Below, piece after piece: positions 1-6,880 of a stretch of 14,400 nt of DNA; positions within the stretch are counted from its first letter, which is position 1, and every line of letters starts with the position of its first letter. A model generated the notes under the pieces. It was not told where the DNA came from, searched no databases, and was given only the letters and a program-made list of their open reading frames with translations. Origin of the DNA: Thermoplasmatota archaeon (lineage in GTDB: Archaea > Thermoplasmatota > E2 > DHVEG-1). The translations under genes were made by a program, and so were the position numbers. The DNA is taken from positions 1-14,400 of the forward strand of contig JAGXLH010000036.1 of the NCBI GenBank assembly GCA_018334795.1, written 5' to 3'.

Positions 1-150
1 TATAATAGTGAAAATGGTTTGTTTGAAGGAAAATGGATTGGCCCAGCACTTGGAACGTTTACGATGAAGATTGTTGCTAGTGATAGTAGTGGTAATAGTG
101 CTGAGGAAACCATGACGGTTTGGTATTTCTGTTTTGTTCCAGAACCATAA
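1..150 (+). CDS. C-terminal end of an exported protein with an Ig-like/PKD-like beta-sandwich repeat (5' partial)
   Basis: Frame 1 is open from the first base to TAA at 148-150, giving 49 residues. The stretch GTFTMKIVASDSSGNSAEE followed by TMTVWY is the typical final strands of a bacterial or archaeal Ig-like (PKD, Big or cadherin-like) domain: a hydrophobic strand, a D-x-SGN-x-A turn, then a last strand. Such domains sit in tandem in secreted or cell-surface proteins, so this is probably the end of a large exported protein. No membrane anchor follows; it ends in CFVPEP. The rest of the gene lies outside the window, so its overall function cannot be given. Confidence 0.7.
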   Translation, partial: YNSENGLFEGKWIGPALGTFTMKIVASDSSGNSAEETMTVWYFCFVPEP

Positions 151-180
151 AATAAGATTTTTTCTTTATTTTTTTAATTA
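151..180 (+). terminator. T-rich terminator after the Ig-like protein gene
   Basis: Directly after the stop codon there are T runs (about 158-176) without a hairpin, the usual form of an archaeal intrinsic terminator. The stretch lies between two convergent genes. Confidence 0.45.
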
Positions 181-259
181 TAACCCACACTCTCCACCTT
201 TTCTAAAAATCTATTGGTATCTTTCAATAAATGAAAAAAAAGAATTAAAAATAATAATA

Positions 260-505
260 TTATTGACACACATTGATTTCTTTTGAGATTACATGTGTAT
301 TTGTTTTTATCACGCCTCGTATCCGATGAACTTCAGCGGTGATATCGTGAAGTCGTTCTAAATCATTCACTGATACTCTTGCAATAAGATCATGATGGCC
401 ACTGACAACAGATACTGATTCAATCTGATTTAAGAGTCTCATCCGAATAAGTGTTTGTTGGCTGCATCCCGGTTCTACATCCATAAACATGTATGCATTA
501 ATCAT
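260..505 (-). CDS. Stand-alone Lrp/AsnC ligand-binding (RAM) domain protein
   Basis: From ATG 505 this is an 81-residue protein made of one RAM (AsnC ligand-binding) domain: first strand NAYMFMDVEPG, then VSVVSGHHDLIARV with the conserved G-x-x-D core, a helix (NDLERLHDITAEV), and the final strands IRGVIKTNTHVISKEI. No helix-turn-helix is present. Proteins of this kind form ring-like oligomers that bind amino acids or other small effectors, and may pair with full-length Lrp regulators or act on enzymes. The frame stays open to an ATG at 553, but that ATG is almost next to a TATA box at 557-567. ATG 505, about 55 bases from the box and preceded by GGGAAG, is therefore preferred. Ligand and target cannot be read from the sequence. 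Confidence 0.85.
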   Translation of the reverse strand: MINAYMFMDVEPGCSQQTLIRMRLLNQIESVSVVSGHHDLIARVSVNDLERLHDITAEVHRIRGVIKTNTHVISKEINVCQ

Positions 506-556
506 TTTTTCTTCCCATTTTTTTACTGTTGTATAATTGCCCCTGACCGGCAAACC

Positions 557-567
557 CTATAAAAAGC
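557..567 (-). promoter_or_regulatory. TATA box for the RAM-domain gene
   Basis: On the minus strand the sequence reads CTTTTTATAGG. Transcription would start around 535, giving a leader of about 30 bases to ATG 505 and excluding the upstream ATG at 553. The same TTTTTATAGGG core recurs before the coiled-coil gene at 7266. Confidence 0.5.
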
Positions 568-599
568 TTATGCAAACGAAAAATTGAGGAGTATATGCA

Positions 600-612
600 T
601 CTATATAAATTC
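600..612 (+). promoter_or_regulatory. TATA box for the SIR2-like gene
   Basis: The sequence CTATATAAATTC lies about 80 bases before ATG 687 and predicts a start near 630. The same CTATATAAATT string stands before the PiT gene at 8792. It forms a divergent promoter pair with the RAM-domain gene. Confidence 0.4.
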
Positions 613-686
613 TTTTTAACGCTCTTTTTTTCCACAAGGTTAAAAAATAGTTTTTTCCTATAACTGATTGGAGATACTAAACTGGT

Positions 687-1709
687 ATGAAAAAAAATGT
701 TTTTATTTTTGGAGCTGGTGCTTCAAAAGACGAAGGACTCCCTATTCAGGAAGAATTATTGTATAGTTATTTTCAAAATCAGCAATCAGATCAATTCAGA
801 CCGATTATTGCTAAATACTTCAAAGATTTTTTTAAATTAAATATCAATGAAGTAAAAAAAGATCACATTCCGACCTTTGAAGAAGCACTTGGGATTATTG
901 AGGCAGCAATAGATAATGAACAAAGCTTTGGGCCAACCTATTCTCAACGATATTTACGTCAATTACGCACTGCGTTGATTATGGCTATGGGTATTGCTAT
1001 TGAGCATTGTTCTTGTAATGCAAATAATACGCATGAACGCTTAATGCAGGCATTATTTTCAGATTCAACATTTCAACAAGATGAATATGGATTTATTAGT
1101 TTTAATTATGATTTATTGTTAGATAAATCATTAATGAAGATCCTTGAGAACGATATCTATGTTGATTATGGAATAACATTTGCTAATGAAACTATTTTTC
1201 ATCCACCATTTGAACACTGGGAAACTCCGGGTGAAAGATGCATTCGTTTTTTAAAACCGCATGGGTCATTTAATTGGATGCATTGTCCAACCTGTAATAG
1301 TATGTATATTACTGGTGTGAAAGAAAGCAGGATCTTTTCAACGGGATATCTTCACACTGTTGAACATTGTTTAAAGGATAAAACTGAATTATCCTATGTA
1401 ATGCATCCCCCATCACTTTATTTTAAAACCCATCGGAACATCTACGTACAATTAGTTTGGAAACATACGTACGATTTACTCGCTGAAGCAGACAAGGTGT
1501 ATTTTATAGGGTATGCTTTAAAAGATGCGGATGTTTGGATGAAATATATTTTGAAAAAAAGCCAAGTGCAAAAACCGAAAGATTTTATTGTGGTTAATCC
1601 ACAACCCGCAAGTCAATTACATGAAACATTCGAACGATTACTTGGAGAAGTTAATTATCTTAATCAAGATTTCTCCACGTTTGTTGATTCCCTTAATGAT
1701 TATCTTTAA
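687..1709 (+). CDS. Stand-alone SIR2-like (SIR2_2 type) NAD-binding protein
   Basis: The 340-residue protein shows the SIR2-like order of motifs. GAGAS is at 9-13 in a Rossmann-type start (NVFIFGAGASKDEGLPI). FISFNYDLLLDK is at 136-147, with N140 in the place of the catalytic Asn. LKPHGSFNW at 189-197 has H192 as the likely catalytic His. VYFIGYALKDADVWMKYIL is at 271-289, and VVNPQP at 302-307 closes the nucleotide site. CPTC at 200-203 with C228 and nearby histidines could form a zinc site. In the wider family, proteins of this type hydrolyse NAD+ in anti-phage systems (ThsA and DSR proteins, for example). Here no sensor, helicase or second effector gene is adjacent, so a defence role is inference. 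GGAG at 670-673 is a weak, distant SD. The 3' side carries a possible gene remnant. Confidence 0.8.
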   Translation: MKKNVFIFGAGASKDEGLPIQEELLYSYFQNQQSDQFRPIIAKYFKDFFKLNINEVKKDHIPTFEEALGIIEAAIDNEQSFGPTYSQRYLRQLRTALIMAMGIAIEHCSCNANNTHERLMQALFSDSTFQQDEYGFISFNYDLLLDKSLMKILENDIYVDYGITFANETIFHPPFEHWETPGERCIRFLKPHGSFNWMHCPTCNSMYITGVKESRIFSTGYLHTVEHCLKDKTELSYVMHPPSLYFKTHRNIYVQLVWKHTYDLLAEADKVYFIGYALKDADVWMKYILKKSQVQKPKDFIVVNPQPASQLHETFERLLGEVNYLNQDFSTFVDSLNDYL

Positions 1710-1712
1710 ATT

Positions 1713-1898
1713 ATGATTAAAATCCGTCTAACAGATTTCTTTTCTTCTATAAGTTTCACAAATAAAAAAGTTAAGACTCTTGTCCATGAAATTGGCTCAT
1801 ATATTTCTACCCTTTAAAGACAATATCATATTAGAACAGAAGTATTTGATAACTATGAACCAGCAGTAGATTGGATTAATGGCAAAAAGTATTTATAA
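1713..1898 (+). pseudogene. Possible gene remnant: reading frame split by one in-frame stop
   Basis: ATG 1713 opens a 34-codon frame ending in TAA at 1815-1817. The same frame stays open for 26 further codons to TAA 1896-1898, and both halves have protein-like composition (KTLVHEIGSYI, then VFDNYEPAVDWINGKKY). It begins three bases after the SIR2-like gene. It could be a decayed second gene of that locus, but no family is recognised and short open stretches occur by chance in AT-rich DNA. Confidence 0.22.
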
Positions 1899-1902
1899 AA
1901 AT
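1891..1902 (+). promoter_or_regulatory. TATA box for the esterase lipoprotein gene
   Basis: ATTTATAAAAAT centred near 1896 predicts a start close to ATG 1923, that is, a leaderless mRNA. No SD precedes the start, which agrees with this. Confidence 0.45.
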
Positions 1903-1922
1903 AATATACATCAGAATATCTA

Positions 1923-2876
1923 ATGAGATTTTTCATAACAAAGAACAAAATTACTTTTCTGTTAGTCTTTATAACCATTATCTTATTATCATCTTTTTTT
2001 CTAGGTTGTGTACAAAAAAGAGATGTCTTTACCCATGATGAATTACAACGAACGTATATTTTGCATCTTCCAGTATCATACTCCACTGATAAATCATATC
2101 CATTAGTCCTTGTTTTTCATGGAGGTGGAGGAAATGCTGAAAACACTGAAAGACTCACGAATTTCTCTCAAAAAGCAGATGAAGAAAACTTCATCGTTGT
2201 TTATCCTGAAGGTACTGGAAAGCTAAAAAGAAGATTGTTAACATGGAATTGTGGATTCTGCTGTGGATATGCCCTTGAAAATAATATTGATGATATTGGT
2301 TTTATCAGATCACTTATTGAACATCTCCAGCAAAAATATACTATAAACTCAAGCATGATTTATGCAACAGGATTATCCAATGGTGGAATTATGAGTTATT
2401 ATCTCGGTGCTGAACTATCAGACATTTTTGCAGCAATAGCTCCAGTTGCTGCACAAATCGGAGGCCAGGCAACAGCACAAGAAGATCTCTGGCAGATTCC
2501 AGAACCAGAGTATCCAGTTTCAGTGATATCATTCAATGGAATGAATGACTCCCGAGTTCCTTATAATGGTGGAACATCAAATGAGACGCATGTGTATTCT
2601 TGGATGAGTACCAATGAATCCATTTCATTTTGGGTACAACAAAACCAATGCAACGAAATAGCTCAACGAAACATAAGCAAATCAGGAAATATTATAAGTG
2701 ATACATATTCAGGTGGAAAGAATAACGCCGAGGTCACACTTGTTACCATTGTGAATGGTACTCATTCATGGCCCGGAGGCCAAAAAGGATGGGAAAACGG
2801 AGCAGAACCAACTAAAGAGATCAATGCGACAGATATGATCTGGGATTTTTTTAAAAACCATCCAAAAACAATGTAA
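1923..2876 (+). CDS. Lipoprotein esterase of the PHB depolymerase / feruloyl esterase (LpqC-like) family
   Basis: This 317-residue alpha/beta hydrolase has a lysine-containing start, a hydrophobic signal segment (about 10-28) and a lipobox SSFFLGC with the acylated Cys at 29, so it should sit on the outer face of the membrane. The oxyanion loop is HGGGG at 66-70. The nucleophile elbow is GLSNG at 150-154 (Ser152), the acid is Asp209 in NGMNDSRVPY, and the base is His281 in NGTHSWPGG. The W-N-CGFCCGYA-x-x-NNIDDIGF segment (about 108-127) is characteristic of the Esterase_PHB family; its cysteines C110, C113 and C114 may form a disulfide. These enzymes cleave esters such as polyhydroxyalkanoates, feruloyl-polysaccharides or acetylated glycans. 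The substrate here is unknown. The gene appears monocistronic and leaderless. Confidence 0.88.
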   Translation: MRFFITKNKITFLLVFITIILLSSFFLGCVQKRDVFTHDELQRTYILHLPVSYSTDKSYPLVLVFHGGGGNAENTERLTNFSQKADEENFIVVYPEGTGKLKRRLLTWNCGFCCGYALENNIDDIGFIRSLIEHLQQKYTINSSMIYATGLSNGGIMSYYLGAELSDIFAAIAPVAAQIGGQATAQEDLWQIPEPEYPVSVISFNGMNDSRVPYNGGTSNETHVYSWMSTNESISFWVQQNQCNEIAQRNISKSGNIISDTYSGGKNNAEVTLVTIVNGTHSWPGGQKGWENGAEPTKEINATDMIWDFFKNHPKTM

Positions 2877-2974
2877 TTTTTAAAAAAATACTAATTCTGG
2901 AAAAATAGCATTTAAGTTTTTAGAATAATTCACTAAATTTGTTAATAAACAATAAAATTATAGAAATAATGTCG

Positions 2975-2991
2975 AAAAGTTTATAATATAA
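2975..2991 (+). promoter_or_regulatory. BRE/TATA promoter of the membrane protein gene
   Basis: A purine-rich CGAAAAG at about 2973-2979 (BRE-like) precedes TTTATAATATA. Transcription would start about 5-10 bases before ATG 3019. Confidence 0.5.
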
Positions 2992-3018
2992 AAAAATTAA
3001 TATAAACCTGTGATTTAG

Positions 3019-3756
3019 ATGAAAAAACAAATCATTATTGGGTGCTTACTATCAATCATTGTCCTTTTACTTGTACCTAGCATTCCTGCAACACAATATT
3101 CCATGATGAAAGAGGCAAAAATTGAAGCAATAGGTCAGGAGATCATAAAACATACTGACACACCTTCAAGTTTGGATTTTGATAAGATTAAAACTATGCT
3201 ATCGACAATATTATTTGACAAACAATCAGTAACAAAAGAAGATGTTATTGACCAATTGCAATTAGGCATTTCGCAAACTAGTTCTACTAATGATGAACAA
3301 CCGTTATTCTTTCCATTCCTTGGAATTTTTATTTACTTGTTGATCTTTTATATCATCTACATCGTCATCGTAAGTATTCTTAGAGAAATCTTTAACTTTA
3401 TCGATGTCATTGTAGGAAACATTCAATCAAAAATACAGAATTTCATACAAGGAATCATCAATATATTCCTTACGATAATAAGTCTTGTATTTATGCTGCT
3501 TAAAACCATTGTTGAGGTTATTGGAACAATTGGAATAGCAATTATCAACGGAATTGCAGCCCTTATTGTAGGAATTTACAATGTTTTTGTCTTCCTACTT
3601 CAAGGCATTGCCATGCTCATCGTGTTTGCTATCAAAGGACTAGGCATGCTACTTAGTGCAATATGGAATGGACTTGGAGTTTTCTTTAGATTATTAGTTG
3701 ATATCTTTAACTTAATTATCGATGCTATCTTTCCAAATGCTAACACAACACTCTAA
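3019..3756 (+). CDS. Predicted signal-peptide membrane protein of unknown family
   Basis: This 245-residue protein is not recognised. It starts with a probable signal peptide or first helix (1-25, ending near IPATQYS). A hydrophilic segment of about 70 residues (26-95) is rich in Lys, Asp and Glu. A strong membrane helix follows at 97-120. From 128 to 238 a nearly continuous hydrophobic stretch has repeated Ile/Gly/Asn/Phe spacing (for example GNIQSKIQNFIQGIINIF and GIAIINGIAALIVGIYNVF), enough for three or four more helices or amphipathic re-entrant helices. The gene stands alone, 130-140 bases from either neighbour, with its own promoter. The repetitive amphipathic C-terminal part suggests oligomeric packing in the membrane, but no function can be assigned. 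Confidence 0.7.
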   Translation: MKKQIIIGCLLSIIVLLLVPSIPATQYSMMKEAKIEAIGQEIIKHTDTPSSLDFDKIKTMLSTILFDKQSVTKEDVIDQLQLGISQTSSTNDEQPLFFPFLGIFIYLLIFYIIYIVIVSILREIFNFIDVIVGNIQSKIQNFIQGIINIFLTIISLVFMLLKTIVEVIGTIGIAIINGIAALIVGIYNVFVFLLQGIAMLIVFAIKGLGMLLSAIWNGLGVFFRLLVDIFNLIIDAIFPNANTTL

Positions 3757-3855
3757 CCAACGTTTTCATCTAGAGAGTTCAAAGATATACGGTAATCCTA
3801 AAGATATAAACATGTCAACGAATCCCCCTATTCTCAGAGGTATACATATTCTTCT

Positions 3856-3868
3856 CGAAAAATTTTAA
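3856..3868 (+). promoter_or_regulatory. BRE/TATA promoter of the phosphoesterase gene
   Basis: CGAAAAATTTTAA predicts a transcription start near 3890, immediately before ATG 3893. A TTG at 3869 that would extend the protein by eight residues lies directly against this box and is therefore not the start. Confidence 0.5.
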
Positions 3869-3892
3869 TTGAATATAACCATAGGTTATTTC

Positions 3893-4651
3893 ATGAGAAT
3901 TGCTCATATCTCCGATATTCATTGTCATCATGGAAGTGATTTCAACCCAAAGATGTTCACAAAAGCAACAAACATGCTAAACAAATATCAGGCAGACCTA
4001 GTATTTATCACCGGTGATCTTACCACGATGGGTCTTCTTCATGAATATGAAATGGCCGAACAAAATCTTGAAGAAATCACTGGAGAAAAAGTGATTGTTC
4101 CAGGGAATCATGACGAACGAAACCTCGGCTTCAAACTTTTCCCAGAATTTTTTGGAAAACCAGATTTCATTAAAACCTATCCTCAGTTCAACCTAGTTGG
4201 TCTTGCTTCTAGCGAACCCGATAAAGATGACGGGCATCTTGGCAGGGGAAGACATTCATTGATTAAAGAAGGAATTTCAAAAAATAATAAACTCACCATC
4301 ATTGGGTTTCATCACCATGTCATTCCCATTCCAAACTCTGGAAGGGAGACAAACATCATTGAGGATGCCGGAGAAACACTTGATATCCTCCTTAGAAACA
4401 AGGTACCACTTGTGCTTATGGGCCATCGACATGTTCCTTATGCGGTCCAAATCCATAAAACATTACTTGTAAATGCTGGAACTTTTTCGTGTACAAGAAC
4501 TAGAGCGCATTTTGGAAACACTTTCAACATTATTGATATCAAAGGAACAAGCATTGACATTCGCGTAATAAATATTGCCAAAGAATCAGAATATCAGCTC
4601 ATCAGTTTTGATTTGAAACAACAATGTTATCATAATGCATTATATGATTAA
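3893..4651 (+). CDS. Calcineurin-like metallophosphoesterase (CpdA/cyclic-nucleotide phosphodiesterase type)
   Basis: From ATG 3893 the protein has 252 residues and begins with the family's usual MRIAHISDIH. All five metal-binding motifs are present: D-x-H at Asp8/His10, GDLT at 41-44, GNHDE at 71-75, the FHHHV histidines at 140-142, and GHRH at 177-180. These residues coordinate a two-metal centre that hydrolyses phosphomono- or phosphodiesters. Length and motif spacing are typical of the CpdA/YfcE-like group, which includes cyclic-nucleotide and other small phosphodiesterases. There is no signal peptide, so it is cytoplasmic. The gene appears monocistronic. The substrate is not predictable: no cyclase or nucleotide-signalling gene is visible nearby. 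Confidence 0.88.
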   Translation: MRIAHISDIHCHHGSDFNPKMFTKATNMLNKYQADLVFITGDLTTMGLLHEYEMAEQNLEEITGEKVIVPGNHDERNLGFKLFPEFFGKPDFIKTYPQFNLVGLASSEPDKDDGHLGRGRHSLIKEGISKNNKLTIIGFHHHVIPIPNSGRETNIIEDAGETLDILLRNKVPLVLMGHRHVPYAVQIHKTLLVNAGTFSCTRTRAHFGNTFNIIDIKGTSIDIRVINIAKESEYQLISFDLKQQCYHNALYD

Positions 4652-4927
4652 AAAAAAAGTTCCTTAGGTCTATCATTAGATCTTCAGATTTTAATAGAGT
4701 ATGATGATATCGTTTTTCATCCTTTGTACCGTTTTTAATTTAAGTAAATCAATTATCCTTAAAAAAACACCACTAGTTTCGAATAAGCCGTTTGTTCCAT
4801 GGTTAACAAAATCAACGATTTCAACTTGCTTTGTTTTTCAATTTACAATAAATACAAATATGAAAACCAATTTTTTTCCACCAAATCCTTTTATACTAAA
4901 AATATATATCAATAAAGTGGATGTTGG
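4652..4927. other. AT-rich intergenic region with the promoter of the four-helix membrane protein gene
   Basis: This gap of about 276 bases holds A/T runs after the phosphoesterase gene and, at its right end, a TATA box (TTTATACTA, 4890-4898) that would start transcription near 4920. A frame open through 4701-5063 was considered and rejected. No hairpin, repeat or RNA gene is evident in the rest. Confidence 0.5.
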
Positions 4928-5749
4928 ATGCGCGAACATAAGGAAAAGTTGTTTAAACCAGATGAGGATAAGTTATCTCGTAGGGGGGAAACAATCTATT
5001 ATTTTGGTACCCTCTTCTTTGTGGCTGGAATCATACTTATTGGATTTGCTACAGCATCGATAATGTTTTTTCAGATAAATACACAGTCTGAAGAAAAACT
5101 TGTCACAGACATTATCACATACATGGGTGTTGGCCTTCTTTTTGTTACCCTTGGAATAAATTTTATGCTGAAGCAATCAAGAAAAGGATATTTGATTTTT
5201 TCTTTGGGAACTATTTTTGCCGGTGCTGGAATCGTTTCATTTTATCACAATTTTGAAACAAACTGGTATTATCCAACAATTAGTTACATCTTACTTGCCT
5301 ATCTTCTTGGTTTTCTTTTGCTCATGGGTAATGCATTCGGTCAAGTTACAGTTTGGCTTCTTCGCAAAAGTCAGGAGACTGAATCACCACTAAAAACGAG
5401 TAAAAAACAACAAAGAGAATACACTGATGAAGAAATTCAACGTGATATCGATCAAGCAATTAAAAAAACATTGAAACAAGCTGCGGACAATTTGCAATTC
5501 AATCTTTCCACTGGCCCAACGTTTAGAGTTTCTTCAGCAAGTGCAAATACGGAAACCATCATTAAACGTAAGGATACCATGAATGAGACGATGGCCCTTC
5601 AACAAACGCTAAACCCCGGTGCGAAAGAAGAATGGGGTGGAGCTGGAGTTGATAAAGCATCGACGCTTCTATCGGAGACGTTGAACACTGATTCACCACA
5701 AAAAAAGAAGATTTCACACATTTTCCATAACTTTTTTCATAAAAACTAA
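4928..5749 (+). CDS. Four-helix membrane protein with a long hydrophilic C-terminal tail, upstream of the actin-like gene
   Basis: The family is not recognised. The 273 residues show a short charged N-terminus, four predicted membrane helices (about 25-49, 63-81, 87-105 and 117-145), and then a tail of about 125 residues that would lie in the cytoplasm given the basic flanks (KQSRKG after helix 2, LLRKSQE after helix 4). The tail has a predicted helix (REYTDEEIQRDIDQAIKKTL, 163-182), a low-complexity Ser/Thr/Asn part, and an amphipathic basic end (KKKISHIFHNFFHKN). The next gene on the same strand, about 60 bases on, encodes an actin/MreB-like ATPase, although a T-rich stretch and a TATA box lie between them. 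A role as membrane anchor or partner of that ATPase is inference from position only. The start follows a TATA box by about 30 bases. Confidence 0.75.
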   Translation: MREHKEKLFKPDEDKLSRRGETIYYFGTLFFVAGIILIGFATASIMFFQINTQSEEKLVTDIITYMGVGLLFVTLGINFMLKQSRKGYLIFSLGTIFAGAGIVSFYHNFETNWYYPTISYILLAYLLGFLLLMGNAFGQVTVWLLRKSQETESPLKTSKKQQREYTDEEIQRDIDQAIKKTLKQAADNLQFNLSTGPTFRVSSASANTETIIKRKDTMNETMALQQTLNPGAKEEWGGAGVDKASTLLSETLNTDSPQKKKISHIFHNFFHKN

Positions 5750-5770
5750 TTTTTTTCTCCTTCTTTTTCT
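5750..5770 (+). terminator. T-rich terminator after the four-helix membrane protein gene
   Basis: Two T-rich stretches broken by C follow the stop codon (for example CTCCTTCTTTTTCTC). Together with the promoter just downstream they suggest that the next gene can be transcribed separately. Confidence 0.35.
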
Positions 5771-5786
5771 CGAAATGTTTTTAAAC
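5771..5786 (+). promoter_or_regulatory. BRE/TATA promoter of the actin-like gene
   Basis: CGAAAT (BRE-like) followed by GTTTTTAAAC predicts a transcription start near 5807. That is a few bases before ATG 5812 and about 49 before ATG 5856. GGAG at 5799-5802 lies nine bases before ATG 5812. Both signals point to 5812 as the intended start. Confidence 0.5.
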
Positions 5787-5811
5787 AGGTAGTTGATAGG
5801 AGATAGCAGTT

Positions 5812-5855
5812 ATGGATGGTGATGCAAACTGGCAAAAGGATTAGATATAGGTACC
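5812..5855 (+). other. 5' end of the actin-like gene, out of frame by one base
   Basis: ATG 5812 reads MDGDANWQKD and stops at TAG 5842-5844. The main gene frame, read upstream of ATG 5856, is open back to a TGA at 5820-5822 and encodes LAKGLDIGT (5829-5855), the phosphate-1 loop of the actin fold, but has no ATG, GTG or TTG. Joining the two frames with one extra base near 5829 gives MDGDANLAKGLDIGTMN, a natural N-terminus. Possible explanations are a missing base in the assembly, a real frameshift mutation, -1 recoding, or a start at CTG 5829. Confidence 0.65.
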
Positions 5856-6869
5856 ATGAACATCATTTCTGCAGATAGAAATGGTGAAGATATAATTTTT
5901 AAAAGGCAAAGAAACGCGTTTATGCAGATAGACTCTAGTGATTTGACAAAAAACATGTTAGACACCTCAAAAGTGCTCTATATTGAAGACGACGATGGAA
6001 TACGACTTCTTGGTGAAGATGCGTTCAAATTCGCAACCATTTTTGAAAAAGAAGCACGCAGACCAATGAAACATGGAATCGTCAGCCCTCAAGAAAAAGA
6101 GGCAATTCCAATCATGCAGCTTATCGTAGAAAGAGTACTTGGTAATACAAAAGACAGCAAGGAGGTTCTTTACATTTCAACTCCTGCGGATCCAATTGAT
6201 GTAGACATGGATGTGCTCTACCATAAGAAAACAATGGAAGCATTGACTAAACGATTAAAATATGATGCACGAGTCATCGATGAGGGATTAGCTGTTATTT
6301 ATTCGGAACTTGCAGATTATAATTTCACTGGTTTAGGTGTCAGCTTTGGCGCAGGTCTAACAAACGTCACACTTGCATACATGGCCTCACCTTTATTGTC
6401 ATTTAGTATCGGTCGTGGAGGAGATTGGATCGATGAGCAGGCAGCGAAATCAACAGGCCTTACAAAGGAGAGAGTTACTGCAACAAAAGAGAAAGTTTCT
6501 TCATTGAATAATCAAGTGACTGTCGGAAGTCCAGAGGGAGCATTGAACATTTATTACGATGCATTGATTTCGTATGTTATTGAACACTTGAAAAAACGAC
6601 TTGCCCATATTACACCACCTGAGGTAGCGTTTCCAGTAGCAGTTGCTGGCGGAAGTTCACTTCCAAAAGGATTCTTTGAAATGTTTGAGAAGAAAATGAA
6701 AAACGCAAAACTTGGTGTTGAACTCTCAAAGGTTGTCAAAGCAAAGGATCCTTTAAACTCAGTTGCTCGGGGATGTCTTATTGCAGCACAAACTCAAGAA
6801 AGTCAAAAACCTACAAAATCTCAAAAAAATCAATCATCAAAACCAAAAGTCAAAAAAGCTACGCATTAA
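5856..6869 (+). CDS. Actin/MreB-like ATPase (archaeal actin homologue); 5' end shifted, see 5812-5855
   Basis: From ATG 5856 there are 337 residues; with the shifted 5' end the full protein would be about 352. Actin-fold motifs are present in order: phosphate-1 LDIGT just upstream of this ATG, RRPMKHGIVSP at 68-78 (compare the RP-x-K-D-G-V segment of MreB), IDEGLAVIYSELADY at 141-155, and phosphate-2 LGVSFGAGLTNVTLA at 160-174. SFSIGRGGDWIDEQAAKSTG follows at 182-201 as in MreB, and the adenosine motif VAVAGGSSLPKGF is at 261-273. The protein ends in a basic Lys/Gln/Ser tail (about 312-337), which could bind membrane or nucleic acid. Proteins of this fold bind ATP and usually polymerise into filaments that organise shape, DNA segregation or membranes. 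The phosphate-2 loop has FGAG where MreB has DIGGG, so ATPase activity is not certain. Starting at 5856 would delete the first strand and phosphate loop. Confidence 0.8.
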   Translation: MNIISADRNGEDIIFKRQRNAFMQIDSSDLTKNMLDTSKVLYIEDDDGIRLLGEDAFKFATIFEKEARRPMKHGIVSPQEKEAIPIMQLIVERVLGNTKDSKEVLYISTPADPIDVDMDVLYHKKTMEALTKRLKYDARVIDEGLAVIYSELADYNFTGLGVSFGAGLTNVTLAYMASPLLSFSIGRGGDWIDEQAAKSTGLTKERVTATKEKVSSLNNQVTVGSPEGALNIYYDALISYVIEHLKKRLAHITPPEVAFPVAVAGGSSLPKGFFEMFEKKMKNAKLGVELSKVVKAKDPLNSVARGCLIAAQTQESQKPTKSQKNQSSKPKVKKATH

Positions 6870-6880
6870 AAGAAATGTAA

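Noticed and set aside
506..553. ATG 553 as the start of the RAM-domain protein
   Set aside because: It is next to the TATA box, so the mRNA would begin downstream of it; the extra 16 residues are not part of the RAM fold.
3869..3892. TTG start extending the phosphoesterase by eight residues
   Set aside because: The codon abuts the promoter, and the family start MRIAHISDIH begins exactly at ATG 3893.
4701..5063. A 120-codon open frame on the plus strand before and overlapping the four-helix membrane protein gene
   Set aside because: Its first half lies in the AT-rich promoter region, its second half overlaps the start of a better gene in another frame, and the product shows no coherent domain or helix pattern.
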